A stretch of 44,202 nucleotides of DNA, from contig DASPKO010000062.1 of assembly GCA_035628055.1 (NCBI GenBank), forward strand, positions 1 through 44,202. The letters are read 5' to 3'. Positions 6,406 to 13,752 of the stretch are shown here, piece by piece. This stretch comes from DASPKO01 sp035628055. GTDB taxonomy: Bacteria > Planctomycetota > Phycisphaerae > Phycisphaerales > UBA1924. The position numbers were made by a program, and so were the translations under genes. Within the stretch, counting starts at the first letter, position 1. The number at the start of each line of letters is the position of its first letter. Under the pieces are notes generated by a model, which worked only from the letters and a program-made list of their open reading frames with translations, had not been told where the DNA came from and searched no databases.

Positions 6406-9400
6406 GGGCCTCTTCCACGAGCTGCGGGCCCTGGCGCCGGCCGCGCGGGCCCGCGCCCTGGAGCTGCGCTGCGCGGGCCGGGCGGGCCTGCGCGTCGAGG
6501 TGGAATCGCTGCTGGGGGCTCACGACCGGGCGGGGGACTTCCTGGAGGAGCCCGCCGGACCGCTCGTGCTCGAGGCGGGCCGCCCGCTCGAGCCCGGATC
6601 GTTCATCGCCGGGTTCCGGCTGATCCGTGTCATCGGGTCGGGGACATTCGGGGTGGTGTACGAGGCCGAGCAGCAGAGCCCAGTCCGCCGTCACGTGGCC
6701 CTGAAGCTCCTGAGCCGGTCGGGCCCGGGAGACTTCGGGGCCAGGTTCGAGCAAGAGCGGCAGACCGTCGCGAAGCTCGACCACCCGAACATTGCGCGAC
6801 TCTTCGACGCGGGCGGGGGCGAGATCCCGTACTTCGTGATGGAGCTGGTCCGCGGGGAGCCCGTGACGGACTATTGCGCCCGGCGCCGCGCGGAGACCGG
6901 CACGCGTCTGGCCCTGTTCCTGCGGGTGTGCGCCGCCGTCCAGTACGCGCACCAGCGGGGGGTGATCCACCGGGACCTCAAGCCCGACAACATCCTGGTC
7001 GCGGAGGTGGACTGCCACCCGGTGCCCAAAGTCATCGACTTCGGCATCGCCAAGATTTCCAGCGAGCTGGCCGAGACGGAGCTGCACCTGACCAAGGCGG
7101 GCGAGCTGCTGGGAACGCCCGGCTACATGAGCCCGGAGCAGGCCCGCTCGGCGCGCGACGCCGACACACGCTCGGACGTCTACTCGCTCGGGGCCGTGCT
7201 CTGGCACCTGCTTTCGGGCTTTCCCCCGCTGATCACCGAGTCGTGGCACGGGGGATGGCGCGGGCCGGCGCCGGGGAGGCGGCCGTCGTCCTCGGTCGCG
7301 GGACGGGGCGCCAAGCGCTCGGGGAGGATCCCGCAGGAACTCGAGTGGGTCGTGGACAGGGCCATGGCCTTCGAGCCGGACCGGCGCTACGCCTCGGTCT
7401 CCGAGCTCGTCGCCGATGTGCGGCGCTACCTGGCGCTCCAGCCGGTGGAGGCCGGCCCGCCGAGCCTCTCGTACCGCGCCCGGAAGTTCGTTCAGCGGAA
7501 CCGGACGCCGGTGGCGGCGACGGCGGCGGCGCTGTGCGTGCTGGTCCTTGGGTCGCTGGCCATGACCGCCCTGTACTTCCAGGCGCAGGCGGCCGAGGCT
7601 CGGGCGCGCCGCGTCGCCCAGACCAACCGGTGGGTGGCGTACGCGGCGACGATCGGAAAGGCCGCGGCCGGGCTCGAGAGCGGGGCCGTCCTGAGCGCCA
7701 GCCGCGACCTGGAGTCGACCCCGCCGGACCTGCGCGGCTGGGAGTACGAGTATCTCGCGGGGGTGGCGCTCGGGGGGCTGGTGGAATCCAGGGAGGCCGG
7801 CGAGCAGGTCTGGGCGCTCGGCGCCGATCCCGGGAGCGGTGCGATCGCCGCGGGCCTCGCCTCGGGCGACCTGCTTCTGTGGACGGGACCCGACGCGGCC
7901 CCGGCACGCCTCAGCGGGCACCAGGAGGCGATCAGCGCGCTGGGGTTCGGCGATGGGGGGCGGCTGCTGCTCTCCGCGTCGGCCGATGGCCGCACCGCGG
8001 TCTGGAGCGTGGGCGGGACCGGGACCACTCTCCTGGAGGGTGGTTCCGGGCGCGCGGCGATCAGCGCGCGCGAGCGGGTGGTCGCGTACGCCAGCCCGGA
8101 GGGCCAGGTTCACGCGGGGCGGCTCGGGGCGATTGAGCCCCTGGGCACGACCGAGGCCGGGACGGTCTCGGCCGTGGCGGTGAGTGCCGATGGGCGCCGG
8201 GTTCTGGTCGCCAGGGCCCGGGGTGACCTCGAGCTGTGGGACCTGGCCGAGCGGGACAGAACCGACCTGGGACAGGCCGACGGTGGCGCCCACGCCGCGG
8301 CCCTCTCGTCAGACGGCGCGATCTTTGCAGCCGGAGGACGGCGCGGGGTTGTGGTCGTTGGCGACGGGCGTTCCTTCCGCCTCATTAGCGTGGGCGAAGG
8401 AACGACCGTCCGGAGCCTGGCGTTCAGCACCGACGCGCAGCTCCTGCTGATCGGCGGCACCTCGGGGACAGCACACGTGTGGCGCGTCGGTTCGTTCGCA
8501 ACCCCGCGCCTGGTCGGGGCTCACGCCGGGCGCATCGAGGGCGTCGCATTCACGGCCGGCGGCTCCGTGGCAAGCGGGTCCACGGATGGCACGGTGCGGA
8601 TCTGGAATCTCGACCCGGACGGCCTCTGCGAGCTGAGTCAGCACCACGGCGCCGTCGTCGGCGCCTGGATCTGTCCGGGCGGCGCGTCCGCGGCATCGGC
8701 GGCCTGGGACGGGCGCCTGCGCCGGGTGGACCTGGCCACGGGACGGGAGACGGCTCTGCGGGTGGAGCCCGCACGGATCACCTCGTTCGACGGCAGCGCG
8801 ACGCGGCTGGTCACCGGGGCGGGCCGCCGCCTGGCGGTGTGGTCGTGCGGAACGCTCGCGCCGATCGCCGGCAGGACGTACGCCTCGGCGGTGCGCGCGG
8901 TCTCGGTCTGTCCGGAGACGGACGCGGTCGCGGTGGTGCTGGCCGACGGCTCGGTGCGGGTGGATTTCATGCTTGGGGCGACGGGGGAGGCGCCCGAGCC
9001 GGAGCCGGTGGCGGTGATGGCCGACGCGGCCGTGGTGGCGCTCTGGCGCCGTCACCTCGCGGTGGGCAACCGGGCGGGGGAGGTGTGGGTCCTCGAGCGC
9101 GCCTCGGGCGGCTGGCGGCGTGTTCATGCGGGATCGAGCGGGGTGACGGCGCTGCGGTTCGGGCGCGACGGCACGGCGCTCGTCGCCGGGCACGAGGACG
9201 GCGTGATCGCGGTGATCGACCCCGAGGCCCGCCAGGCCACGAGGGCCTTGGGTCCCCCGGCCCCGCGCGTGCTGGCCCTCGCGGTGACCCACGACCCGCT
9301 GCGGGTGGCCGCGGGATACGGCGACGGAACGATCCGCGTCTGGGCTCCCGAGGCGGGGATCGAGACCCTGGTCTTCCGCCCGGGCGCGGGCGAGGTGAGG

Positions 9401-9541
9401 TGCCTGCGCTTCGGGCCGGGCGCCTCGCTTGTGGCAGGCTTTGCGAACGGCGCGGTCCGTTTCTTCGGCAGGCGCGGGCTTCAGTCCTCGCACCCGCAGC
9501 CCCCGCCGGAGCTCTCCTCATCATTGAAGACGGAGAACTGA
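6377..9541 (+). CDS. Transmembrane Ser/Thr protein kinase with WD40 repeat C-terminus
   Basis: A 1,054-residue receptor-type kinase. Residues 1-60 form the helical N-terminus usual in planctomycete kinases of this class ('LRVEVESLLGAHDRAGDFLE'). The kinase domain spans about 80-350: glycine loop 'IGSGTFG' (86-92), 'VALK' with Lys110, 'HRDLKPDN' with catalytic Asp200, 'DFG' at 221-223, and 'GTPGYMSPEQA'. The catalytic residues are intact. One membrane helix lies at about 379-400 ('VAATAAALCVLVLGSLAMTA'), so the kinase should be cytoplasmic. The remaining ~640 residues hold many WD40-like blades (for example 'GSTDGTVRIWNLD' and 'AAGYGDGTIRVWAPE'), giving one or two beta-propellers outside the membrane, perhaps for ligand or partner sensing. 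It overlaps the sigma gene at its start and converges on the next gene with a 61-bp overlap. Confidence 0.92.
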   Translation: MNETDRQVVEGLFHELRALAPAARARALELRCAGRAGLRVEVESLLGAHDRAGDFLEEPAGPLVLEAGRPLEPGSFIAGFRLIRVIGSGTFGVVYEAEQQSPVRRHVALKLLSRSGPGDFGARFEQERQTVAKLDHPNIARLFDAGGGEIPYFVMELVRGEPVTDYCARRRAETGTRLALFLRVCAAVQYAHQRGVIHRDLKPDNILVAEVDCHPVPKVIDFGIAKISSELAETELHLTKAGELLGTPGYMSPEQARSARDADTRSDVYSLGAVLWHLLSGFPPLITESWHGGWRGPAPGRRPSSSVAGRGAKRSGRIPQELEWVVDRAMAFEPDRRYASVSELVADVRRYLALQPVEAGPPSLSYRARKFVQRNRTPVAATAAALCVLVLGSLAMTALYFQAQAAEARARRVAQTNRWVAYAATIGKAAAGLESGAVLSASRDLESTPPDLRGWEYEYLAGVALGGLVESREAGEQVWALGADPGSGAIAAGLASGDLLLWTGPDAAPARLSGHQEAISALGFGDGGRLLLSASADGRTAVWSVGGTGTTLLEGGSGRAAISARERVVAYASPEGQVHAGRLGAIEPLGTTEAGTVSAVAVSADGRRVLVARARGDLELWDLAERDRTDLGQADGGAHAAALSSDGAIFAAGGRRGVVVVGDGRSFRLISVGEGTTVRSLAFSTDAQLLLIGGTSGTAHVWRVGSFATPRLVGAHAGRIEGVAFTAGGSVASGSTDGTVRIWNLDPDGLCELSQHHGAVVGAWICPGGASAASAAWDGRLRRVDLATGRETALRVEPARITSFDGSATRLVTGAGRRLAVWSCGTLAPIAGRTYASAVRAVSVCPETDAVAVVLADGSVRVDFMLGATGEAPEPEPVAVMADAAVVALWRRHLAVGNRAGEVWVLERASGGWRRVHAGSSGVTALRFGRDGTALVAGHEDGVIAVIDPEARQATRALGPPAPRVLALAVTHDPLRVAAGYGDGTIRVWAPEAGIETLVFRPGAGEVRCLRFGPGASLVAGFANGAVRFFGRRGLQSSHPQPPPELSSSLKTEN

Positions 9542-9900
9542 GCCGGCGGCGGGGCTGGCCTCGTGTCCGTCTCGCCGCGTGCCGCGCGCAGCGAGGCGCC
9601 CTCCTCGCACTCGGTCTCGAGCCAGCGCCGATTGATCGGGTCCCACTGGTAGTAGCCGCCCTTGCTCGTGCGCCAGCAGCACTTCAGCTCGGTCGCCCGG
9701 TTCATCACGGTCCGGGCGGCGACCCGAAGCTTCTCGGGCGGCACGGACACCTCGACCCCGACGGCCCGGAGCTCCTCGAGCACCATCTCCATCAGCAACC
9801 CCATCGAGACCCGGTTCGTGTTGGTCAGGCAGTCCTCTGGCAGGGGCGGGGGATCCGGATCATCCTCGGCGGCGCGGAGCGCCTCGCGTGTCGGCTTCAT
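9481..9900 (-). CDS. Conserved-looking hypothetical protein, Gly/Cys tail
   Basis: A 139-residue soluble protein that I do not recognise. The start at 9,900 is supported by a GGAGG at 9,908-9,912, seven bases upstream of the ATG. The middle ('GLLMEMVLEELRAVGVEVSV', 'AARTVMNRATELKCCW') is helical, followed by 'GGYYQWDPINRRWLE' and an acidic end 'SSGGGCGCED'. The CC pair and the terminal CxC might bind metal, but no family is evident. It runs opposite to the kinase and its 3' end overlaps the kinase gene by 61 bp, so the transcripts would be complementary there. Confidence 0.6.
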   Translation of the reverse strand: MKPTREALRAAEDDPDPPPLPEDCLTNTNRVSMGLLMEMVLEELRAVGVEVSVPPEKLRVAARTVMNRATELKCCWRTSKGGYYQWDPINRRWLETECEEGASLRAARGETDTRPAPPPAQFSVFNDEESSGGGCGCED

Positions 9901-10047
9901 GGCAATACCTCCGTGAGCTGGCTCGTGCTGCTGGTCGGACCTAGTCAATACGGAAAACGACCTCGGACCCCATCACGCGCCGGGGCCCGCTGATGGATTG
10001 GGTGGAAAAATTCCGGACTGGGTGGAGGACCTGGGGGTCCAACCCCG

Positions 10048-10857
10048 ATGCCGAGCTGCCTGTCCCGAGTCTGGTCGGCGCCCGGGTCTGCCCGGCGCGC
10101 CGCGCGGCGGTGCCTTGCCAAGGTGGCCTGGGGGTACGCGCCGCGCGGGGCCGTGCTGCTGGGGCCGTGCCCGGGCGACGCCGACCTACTCCTGCGGGCG
10201 CTCGCCGAGTGCGGAGAGGCGGAGCCGCGCGGCGAGGAGCTCCGGCTGCGTACGCCCGGGGGCGTCCGGGTCAGGCTCATCAACCGCTCGTCGCGCCGGG
10301 CCCTGGACCAGTTCGCCCTGCTGGCCGGGGCGCGCGCCCAATGCATCGTGCTGGTTCTCGCCTCTCACGCGCTGCGTGGGACGAGCCCGGCGGGGGAAGA
10401 GTCGGCGCGCCGCCGCGTGCAGGGCTTCTTCCGGGCACTGCACTTTGCGACAACCCCCGCCACCGGTCCGGCGACGAGCCCGGCACCCGGATCGCCAACA
10501 GGTCCGGCCGCGAGCCCGGCGAAAGGCCCCGCCCCTGGGGTGCCGGTCGGCGAGCCGGGCCAGGGGGACGCGCACCCCCGGGTGCTCATTCTGCTGGTCG
10601 AGGCGCCCAGCCTGTGCTCGGACCCCGGCGCGGGGTCCGACGCCATCACGCCGCGCGCCCTGCAGCGTCTCGGCACCGACCTCTGGACGCGCCTCGTGCC
10701 GATCGGCCCGGGCGCGGTTGCTCGCCCGGCGGTCGGGGCGCTCAAGGTCCGTCTCGACCGTGAGCTCAAGCTCGTCAAGCTGGCCGCGGCCTCGCCCAGG
10801 CTCTGCCCGGGGGGGCGCTTTGTCGGCTGGGCGGAGGTCTTCGGCGGCGAGTGGTAG
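10048..10857 (+). CDS. Hypothetical protein, possibly a degenerate GTPase-like fold with Pro/Ala/Gly linker
   Basis: A 269-residue protein of unknown function. Two hydrophobic strand-like segments stand out: 'GAVLLGPCPGDADLLLRAL' and 'AQCIVLVLASHALRG', then 'PRVLILLVEAP'. Their order and spacing vaguely recall a small GTPase fold, but the P-loop GKT/S, DxxG and NKxD signatures are absent, so nucleotide binding is not supported. Residues about 135-170 are a low-complexity linker of Pro, Ala, Gly and Thr ('TTPATGPATSPAPGSPTGPA'). It ends 14 bp before the XRE regulator and likely shares its transcript. The start codon is uncertain. Confidence 0.5.
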   Translation: MPSCLSRVWSAPGSARRAARRCLAKVAWGYAPRGAVLLGPCPGDADLLLRALAECGEAEPRGEELRLRTPGGVRVRLINRSSRRALDQFALLAGARAQCIVLVLASHALRGTSPAGEESARRRVQGFFRALHFATTPATGPATSPAPGSPTGPAASPAKGPAPGVPVGEPGQGDAHPRVLILLVEAPSLCSDPGAGSDAITPRALQRLGTDLWTRLVPIGPGAVARPAVGALKVRLDRELKLVKLAAASPRLCPGGRFVGWAEVFGGEW

Positions 10858-10871
10858 GTCCGGAGGGTCGC

Positions 10872-11513
10872 ATGGGCTTGTCCAAGACCCCGATCAGCGT
10901 GCGGGCGCCGGCCCCGGCGACGGTCAAGGCCGTTCGGCAACGCTTCTTCGAGACCGAGGCGGTCAGTGCGCGGCTCCGCGCGGTGGTGGCGGCCTATCAC
11001 TACAAGGAGCTCGCCAAGCTCCTGGGCCTCAGCGGAGAGTCGACGCGCCGCTATCTCATCGGCGATCCGCCCTCGGTCGAGTTCGTCATGTGCGTGGCCC
11101 TGAACTTCGGCGTAAGCCTGAACTGGATTCTGCTGGGCCGCGGGCCCATTCACCTGGATGAGTCCGAGCCGCTCCCGCCGACGCGGAGCTACAAGGACGT
11201 GCTGCTGGAGCGCGTTGCCGGGGCCGTCGACCAGCTCCACGAGGACGTCGTCGCGGTCCAGGGGCTTCTGGCCCGCCGCGGTGAGGTGACCCCGGGCGAC
11301 ATCGAGGTGGTGGTGGGGCTCGTCAAGGGGCAGGCCTTCCGGAGCCGCCAGGACGATCGCCCGCCCCAGGAGCGCCCGCGGGCGCAGCGCAAGCAGGAAG
11401 GCTCGCCCCACCTCGGGTCGGCGCCGGAGCTGGACGACACGCCCCGCGGGTCCGCCGCCGCCGGCGCGCACGAGTGCCGCCCGCGCGGCCCGGTCCGCTC
11501 CCGGCGGGACTGA
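10872..11513 (+). CDS. XRE/CI-repressor-like helix-turn-helix regulator (paralogue of 640-1,098)
   Basis: A 213-residue probable DNA-binding regulator. The HTH is at about residues 40-70 ('YKELAKLLGLSGESTRRYL'), followed by 'FGVSLNWILLGRGP', the same arrangement as the regulator at 640-1,098. A helical part ('LERVAGAVDQLHEDVVAVQG') could mediate oligomerisation, and the C-terminus is basic and disordered. The ATG at 10,872 has a GGAGG five bases upstream. Another in-frame start at 10,851 lies inside the previous gene. It directly follows the unknown gene at 10,048. The paralogy links this block with the RHS region. Confidence 0.75.
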   Translation: MGLSKTPISVRAPAPATVKAVRQRFFETEAVSARLRAVVAAYHYKELAKLLGLSGESTRRYLIGDPPSVEFVMCVALNFGVSLNWILLGRGPIHLDESEPLPPTRSYKDVLLERVAGAVDQLHEDVVAVQGLLARRGEVTPGDIEVVVGLVKGQAFRSRQDDRPPQERPRAQRKQEGSPHLGSAPELDDTPRGSAAAGAHECRPRGPVRSRRD

Positions 11514-11726
11514 CTCCGTACCTGCCTCGCCTGGGGCAGCCGGAGCCCTTCCGAGCCCGCGGTGGCCCGAGCAACGCCCCGAACCCGGCGCCGCGACCGC
11601 CAGGGGGCCTTGGGTGCGCCGGCGCGTCCGGTTATGCTGCGGGGACGGCGGACCCCAGCCGCGCCGAGCCCGCCCGATGCCGCGGCATCCCGGGCAGACG
11701 CCGGGAACCGCACGCGAGAAGAAGCT

Positions 11727-13448
11727 ATGAATACCCCCGCGTTTCGAACCCGTGCGCAGCGGCTCGGCCTCGCGGTCGTGGGCGTGCTGCTCGCCTCCCG
11801 GGCCGCCCTCGCCCAGCCCGACTACAACCGCTTCGTGCAGGGCGTCACGTACACGCCCTCGGCGGACGGATCGTCCGCGCAGGTGTCGGCGCTCGTGGGG
11901 GTGCGCAGCAACCCGGACGTCGTGCGCGACCTCTCCCTCTCCGTCGCCATCACCGTCAATGGCACGGCGCTGCCCGGCAGCGGGAGCGTCGAGCGGATCA
12001 TCCTCGGACCCGGCATCCCCAACCCCCCCGGGCCGGCCGTCTGCGACGCGTTCTGCGCCATGAGCTGCACCGCCGGAGTGTGCTTCTGGCTCGACCAGGT
12101 CATGTGCTTCTGCGACACGCTGACCGCGTTTACCACCAACGTCGGCGGCGGGTACTACCGCGTCACGTTCGCCGCGCCCGCGCTCGTCCCGGGCGACGTC
12201 ATAACCGCGAGCGTCTTCGCCGCCCCGATCCCCGAGGCGCTCCCCGAGCTCGAGGGGAGCGACGACTGGGCCGCCATCAGCGTGACGCCGCCCGCCCACA
12301 ACCGTTCCGTTCACAGCGTGCACTACCTCCCGTCGGCGGATGGCGCGGGGTGGGACGTGGTGACGATCGTCGGAGTCGAGGGCGATCCCGCGGGGCCGCG
12401 CGACCTGAGCCTGGCTGTGGCGGTGGCGGTCAACGGGACGCCCCTGCCCGGCAGCGGGGGCGTGGAGCGGATCGTCGTGGGCCCAGGGATCCCGACCGTG
12501 CCGAATGGCCCGGCCTACTGCCAGGTGTTCTGCGTGATGAGCTGCGGGCCGGCGAGCGTCTGCATCCCGCTCAACGAGATCATGTGTCTCTGCGACACGC
12601 TGACCAACCGCACCGTCAACCTGGGCGGGGGCTACTACCGCGTCACCTTCACCGTGCCCGCACTGTCGGTGGGGGATGTCCTCGAGGCCGCGGTTGGGGC
12701 GGCCGAGGCCGTGGGCGGCGTCCCCGAGATCGACCCGACCGACAACCTCGTGGTACGGAGCGTGACGCCGCCGGCCTACAACCGTGCCGTGCGGAGCGTG
12801 AGCTACGCGCCCTCCGCGGACGGGACCACGGGGACCGTGTCGGCGGTGGTGGGAGTCACGAGCACACCCGACGCGACGCGCGATCTCAGCTTCGCGCTCG
12901 GGGTCACGGTCAACGGCTCGGTGGTGCCCGAGAGCGGAACGACCGAGCGGATCGTGATGGGGCCGGGGATCCCGCAGGGCCCCTTGCAGCCGGCGATGTG
13001 CAGTTTCTTCTGTGCCGCCAACTGCCCCTCGCCGGCGTACTGCACCCCGATCGACGAGTTCAACTGTCTGTGCGTCACGCTCACCGAGCGGACCACGCAC
13101 CTCGGGGACGGTGAGTTCCTGGTGGCATACCCGGTGCCGGCGCTCGCGCCGGGCGACCTCGTGGTGGCGACGGTCTTCCCCGCCCCCGTTCCCGGAGCCC
13201 TCTCGGAGGTCGATGCCAGCGACGACTGGATCGCCCTCAGCGTGCCGGCCCCGCCCTGCCCGGCCGACTGGAACGGGGACGGGCTCGTCGGGACCGGCGA
13301 CATCTCCGGATTCCTGGTGGCCTGGTTCGGCGACCTGGCAACGGGCACGAACCTGGCCGACTTCAACGCCTCCGGCGCGACCACCACGGCCGACATCACC
13401 GCGTTCCTCGGGGCGTGGTTCCAGGCGGTCGCCGCCGGCGGTTGCTGA
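11727..13448 (+). CDS. Secreted three-repeat Cys-rich protein with C-terminal GC-type dockerin
   Basis: A 573-residue exported protein. The signal peptide is residues 1-31 ('LGLAVVGVLLASRAALA', cleaved before QPDYN). Three consecutive repeats of about 155 residues follow, each beginning 'YNR.V..V.Y.PSADG' or a close variant, containing 'DLS...VTVNG' and 'ERI..GPGIP', and then a conserved set of cysteines ('CDAFCAMSC' ... 'MCFCDTLT') likely to form disulfides. Each repeat ends near 'SDDW..ISV.PP'. Residues 511-573 form the dockerin-like module ('CPADWNGDGLV' to 'AAGGC') with two Asp/Asn-rich calcium-loop-like repeats. The repeat family is not known to me. The protein is likely surface- or matrix-associated through its dockerin. 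Confidence 0.85.
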   Translation: MNTPAFRTRAQRLGLAVVGVLLASRAALAQPDYNRFVQGVTYTPSADGSSAQVSALVGVRSNPDVVRDLSLSVAITVNGTALPGSGSVERIILGPGIPNPPGPAVCDAFCAMSCTAGVCFWLDQVMCFCDTLTAFTTNVGGGYYRVTFAAPALVPGDVITASVFAAPIPEALPELEGSDDWAAISVTPPAHNRSVHSVHYLPSADGAGWDVVTIVGVEGDPAGPRDLSLAVAVAVNGTPLPGSGGVERIVVGPGIPTVPNGPAYCQVFCVMSCGPASVCIPLNEIMCLCDTLTNRTVNLGGGYYRVTFTVPALSVGDVLEAAVGAAEAVGGVPEIDPTDNLVVRSVTPPAYNRAVRSVSYAPSADGTTGTVSAVVGVTSTPDATRDLSFALGVTVNGSVVPESGTTERIVMGPGIPQGPLQPAMCSFFCAANCPSPAYCTPIDEFNCLCVTLTERTTHLGDGEFLVAYPVPALAPGDLVVATVFPAPVPGALSEVDASDDWIALSVPAPPCPADWNGDGLVGTGDISGFLVAWFGDLATGTNLADFNASGATTTADITAFLGAWFQAVAAGGC

Positions 13449-13752
13449 GCGTTCGCCTCGGCGGCCTAGGTCGCCCGGGATGGGCACGGGGCCTGACACG
13501 GACACCACAACGCGCTGGACACCACAACGCGCCGGACACCACGACGCGCTGGCGGAATCTTTCGCCGTGATCCGCCTGGCGCGGGCCCGGGCCGGAGGGA
13601 CCTGCCCTGCGCTCGGGCTCCGTTCGCCCGGCACGTTTCTTGCATGGGCCCGGCGGGCACAGCGGCGCGCCCGGGGCTCCCCGGCCTGTGCGGGCCGCGG
13701 CTCCACGTTCCCATCCATTCCGGGCCAGTTCTGTTCCAAATCTGGAGGTCCG
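13449..13752. other. Intergenic region between two dockerin genes
   Basis: No gene is seen. It holds a 17-bp tandem repeat (13,499-13,549) and, just before the next gene, a GGAGG-type ribosome binding site (13,744-13,748). The promoter of the 13,753 gene, if separate, must lie here; I could not identify it. Confidence 0.5.
13499..13549. repeat. Three tandem copies of a 17-bp unit
   Basis: The unit is (c/t)ggacaccac(a/g)acgcgc, present at 13,499-13,515, 13,516-13,532 and 13,533-13,549. Only the first base and one internal base vary. It may be a small variable-number repeat or a set of binding sites; nothing more can be said. Confidence 0.85.

Noticed and set aside
5713..8293. Open frame continuing upstream of RHS fragment A on the minus strand
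   Set aside because: It is antisense to the sigma factor and kinase, which are clear genes. The protein is low-complexity Arg/Pro/Gly, as expected from high-GC antisense frames.
10048..10857. Annotation as a true small GTPase
   Set aside because: The strand pattern is suggestive, but the P-loop Lys/Ser-Thr, DxxG and NKxD motifs are all missing.
11474..13114. Plus-strand open frame overlapping the three-repeat protein
   Set aside because: It is a shifted-frame shadow. The repeat protein's frame has a signal peptide, repeats and dockerin, and this one has none.
13499..13549. CRISPR-like array
   Set aside because: The 17-bp units are directly adjacent with no spacers.
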